Shown here one piece after another: positions 61,867 to 64,000 of a DNA stretch of 64,000 nucleotides (its first letter is position 1; every line of letters begins with the position of its first letter). The DNA lies in the NCBI GenBank assembly GCA_030692515.1, contig JAUXZS010000047.1:1-64000 (forward strand), read 5' to 3'. A program made the position numbers and the translations under genes. The DNA is from Bacteroidota bacterium (GTDB lineage: Bacteria > Bacteroidota > Bacteroidia > B-17B0 > Aurantibacillaceae). Below the pieces are notes generated by a model. That model worked only from the letters and a program-made list of their open reading frames with translations, searched no databases and was not told the DNA's origin.

Positions 61867-62796
61867 ATGTTTAAAAAGGCTATATTTTATTTTTTTAGTT
61901 TAATTAGTTTATTTGCTTGGTCGCAAAAAAGTGATACCAACTACACAAAACTTAAATTAGCTGAAAAGGAAATACAAAAAATTGAGAAAGGATTTTCAAG
62001 TAGAAAAGAGGCTGAACGAATAGATGCAAACAAAAAATTAATTGTTGCATGGGATGCAATTATTGAAGACCCTAAAATATTAACCTATCCTTTTGACAGC
62101 CTCAAGGGCATATCAGTTCTTAGCCCAAAGGATAAAAAATTTAAATTAATAACCTGGAATTTAAATAAAGATGATGGTACACATGCCTTTTTTGGATATT
62201 TGGTTGTAAATAATAGTAAACGAGTTAAAACAGGTTTATTTAAACATAAAACAATTGAGGAATATGAACATTTTAAATTATCCGATAAATCTTCTCAAAT
62301 TAAAAATCCTGAAACATATATTGGCACGCCAAATAAATGGTTTGGCATGTTATACACCTCAATAATTGAATGTGACGGTTATTATACTTTAATTGCTTGG
62401 GATGGAAATGATAAACTGATTCAAAGAAAATTTATTGATGTTTTATATTTTAAATCAAACGGTGAGCCAATATTTGGAAAAGATGTTTTTAAATTTGCTC
62501 GTAAAAATCCTCGGCGTTTAATGTTTGAATATAGCAGTGAGGTTAGTATGAGTATTAAGTATAACGCAAAAAGAAATCAAATAACTTATAGTCATTTAGC
62601 GCCAAAATCAGAAGGTAGTTTGTTAGAAGGGCAATTTCAGTATTATGGGCCGGATGGTAGTTTTGACGCTTTGGAACAAAAAAAGAATAAGTGGGTAACT
62701 ATTGAGGATATTGATGCGCGAAACGATAAGAATAAAAATGATAAGGTTGAAAAACCCGATCCTAATAAGCAAACACCTATTTTTAAGCCTAAATAA
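61867..62796 (+). CDS. Conserved secreted protein of unknown function
   Basis: This protein has 309 aa from ATG 61867, which begins the signal peptide (MFKKAIFYFFSLISLFAWSQ). The mature part has a helical start (KLKLAEKEIQKIEKGFSSRKEAERI), a beta-rich core (KLITWNLNKDDGTHAFFGYLVV, YTLIAWDGNDKLIQRKFIDVL), and a charged tail ending in Lys and Pro. No known domain or catalytic motif was recognised. It has its own promoter box and is divergent from the aminopeptidase gene. Confidence is high that it is a real gene. Confidence 0.8.
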   Translation: MFKKAIFYFFSLISLFAWSQKSDTNYTKLKLAEKEIQKIEKGFSSRKEAERIDANKKLIVAWDAIIEDPKILTYPFDSLKGISVLSPKDKKFKLITWNLNKDDGTHAFFGYLVVNNSKRVKTGLFKHKTIEEYEHFKLSDKSSQIKNPETYIGTPNKWFGMLYTSIIECDGYYTLIAWDGNDKLIQRKFIDVLYFKSNGEPIFGKDVFKFARKNPRRLMFEYSSEVSMSIKYNAKRNQITYSHLAPKSEGSLLEGQFQYYGPDGSFDALEQKKNKWVTIEDIDARNDKNKNDKVEKPDPNKQTPIFKPK

Positions 62797-62843
62797 ATAC
62801 TGTTTTATCTAATTTTTTTGTATTTTAGTTGCTTAGTCAACAA

Positions 62844-64000
62844 ATGGTGTTAAAAGTTAAAATAAAACAACTATTTTTTATTGTCCTTTTATTGCAAATC
62901 AATTTCCTTTTTGCACTCCAACACAATACGCCCTCCAACTTAAAAAATCACAACCAAGGTCAAGTTTTGTTTAAAGAAAATAAAGGACAAGTTTACGATC
63001 AAAATTTTAAACCGCGTCCAGATGTTTTATTTTCTGGCATAGATGGCAATTTAGTTTACCACTTAAAAGACAAAGGAGTATCTTACCAATTAACGAGGAT
63101 TGATGAATCAAAGGAATTAAATAATTTCCCTTCATTTCCTGATAAAATTGAATCCCTTGAAAAAAATAAAATTGCAACTAAATCAACAACCTATCGTGTG
63201 GATATTAACTGGTTAAATGCAAATTCAGATTTTAGTGTTGAAAAAGGAGAAGCTACAGAAGGAGTTGAAAATTATTATAGCGCTACTTGTCCAAATGGAA
63301 TAATGAATGTGAAAAATTATAAAGATGTTACTTATAAAAATATTTATAATGGCATTGATATTAAATGGTATCAAAATGATGGCTTAGAGTATGATTTTAT
63401 AATACAAGCAGGAGCCAATTACAAACAAATTCAATTAGAAATTTTAGGCGCAGAAAAATTAAGTATTAATAAAAATGGAGAGTTAGAAATAAAAACAAAC
63501 CTTGGCACTATTATAGAAAAGGCACCTATTGCCTATCAAAATAAAAATAAAATTCCTTGCATCTGGCAAATAAAAGATAAAACTGTTTCTTTTAAACTTT
63601 CTAATTACGATATTCAACAACAAATAATTATTGACCCGGCAGTTCGCTTATGGGGAACTTATTACGGCGGTAGCGGAATTGAATACGGGCATGGTTGCGC
63701 TAACGATGCCTCGGGTAATGTTTACATTGCAGGATTTACCCAAACAACTAATTCCGCAATAATGGCAACAACTGGGGCTCATCAAACGGTTAGCGGTGGT
63801 GGAACTAACGATTCTTTTCTCGCGAAATTCAGTACTAACGGTACACGACTTTGGGCAACATTTTATGGTGGTAGTGGATTAGATGTTGGTACTGCTTGTG
63901 CCGTTGATCCTTTTGGAAATGTTTTTATGTCGGGCTACACAGAGTCTAATAATGGAATAGCAACATTAGGCGCGCATCAATCAGCTACTGTTGGTGCGGT
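62844..64000 (+). CDS. SBBP-repeat surface protein, 3' end outside window
   Basis: The frame is open from ATG 62844 to the window end (at least 385 codons). A signal peptide (hydrophobic stretch IKQLFFIVLLLQINFLFA) is followed by a conserved head with ENKGQVYDQNFKPRPDVLFSG, YHLKDKGVSYQL and KWYQNDGLEYDF, ending with IDPAVRLWGTYYGG. This head precedes SBBP (beta-propeller-like) repeats in many Bacteroidota proteins. At least two repeats are visible: GNVYIAGFTQTT with NDSFLAKFSTNGTRLWATFYGG, and GNVFMSGYTES. The full protein is probably long and may end in a T9SS sorting domain, but that part cannot be seen. Confidence 0.85.
   Translation, partial: MVLKVKIKQLFFIVLLLQINFLFALQHNTPSNLKNHNQGQVLFKENKGQVYDQNFKPRPDVLFSGIDGNLVYHLKDKGVSYQLTRIDESKELNNFPSFPDKIESLEKNKIATKSTTYRVDINWLNANSDFSVEKGEATEGVENYYSATCPNGIMNVKNYKDVTYKNIYNGIDIKWYQNDGLEYDFIIQAGANYKQIQLEILGAEKLSINKNGELEIKTNLGTIIEKAPIAYQNKNKIPCIWQIKDKTVSFKLSNYDIQQQIIIDPAVRLWGTYYGGSGIEYGHGCANDASGNVYIAGFTQTTNSAIMATTGAHQTVSGGGTNDSFLAKFSTNGTRLWATFYGGSGLDVGTACAVDPFGNVFMSGYTESNNGIATLGAHQSATVGA

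Overview
The window is AT-rich DNA from a member of the Bacteroidota, probably a Flavobacteriia- or Sphingobacteriia-like lineage. The evidence is convergent. Many secreted proteins carry signal peptides ending in a short 'SQ' or 'AQ' motif. There are several TonB-dependent receptors with carboxypeptidase-like N-terminal domains, type IX secretion system (T9SS) sorting domains, a T9SS plug protein and a PorV/PorQ-family protein. BshC of bacillithiol synthesis is present, and several upstream regions carry the Bacteroidota -7 box TAnnTTTG. No rRNA, tRNA, CRISPR array, transposase, integrase or phage gene was recognised. This is mostly ordinary chromosome with one repeat-rich accessory patch at about 10.2-13.1 kb.

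Layout: 1-2.1 kb holds two tandem Lys/Ala-rich proteins that share a C-terminal module. 2.1-6.8 kb is a cyanophycin storage module: isoaspartyl peptidase, cyanophycinase, and divergently cyanophycin synthetase. 7-10.2 kb encodes a tricorn-like S41 protease. 10.2-13.1 kb is the accessory patch, with a beta-lactamase-fold serine hydrolase bracketed by a short inverted repeat, then a small outer-membrane beta-barrel gene between two roughly 285-bp direct repeats made of hairpins. 13.3-14.8 kb is a cold-adaptation pair (RhlE-type helicase and CspA-type protein). 14.8-20.1 kb has an endonuclease/exonuclease/phosphatase-family protein divergent from a TonB receptor and a DUF5689-like lipoprotein. 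20.1-22.5 kb is greA, a HIT protein and a phosphohexomutase.

22.5-31.7 kb is an envelope operon (TonB receptor, 1468-aa secreted protein, PorV/PorQ-family protein). 32-39 kb is housekeeping: a basic secreted protein, dCMP deaminase, Nfu-type Fe-S protein, nadB, a PIF1-like helicase and an aldehyde dehydrogenase. 39-50 kb has the T9SS plug protein, a 998-aa T9SS cargo protein, a TonB receptor followed closely by a cobalamin adenosyltransferase, a PaaI-like thioesterase, a His-rich secreted protein and a glycine-rich repeat protein. 50-57.6 kb has a 3-oxoadipyl-CoA-type thiolase, a TPR/beta-propeller protein, upp, bshC, a small T9SS cargo protein and a tandem SCO pair of which the first has lost its copper-binding cysteines. 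57.6-64 kb has two duplicated thioredoxin-fold proteins, an HExxH aminopeptidase, a secreted protein of unknown function and the start of an SBBP-repeat protein cut by the window end.

The most coherent pathway is cyanophycin metabolism: CphA polymerises Asp and Arg, CphB cleaves the polymer to beta-Asp-Arg dipeptides, and the isoaspartyl peptidase splits those to free amino acids. The least explained items are the hairpin-mosaic repeats, the 5' leader upstream of the 16.2-kb TonB receptor gene, and the cysteine-less SCO paralogue. I found no clearly undescribed multi-gene system.
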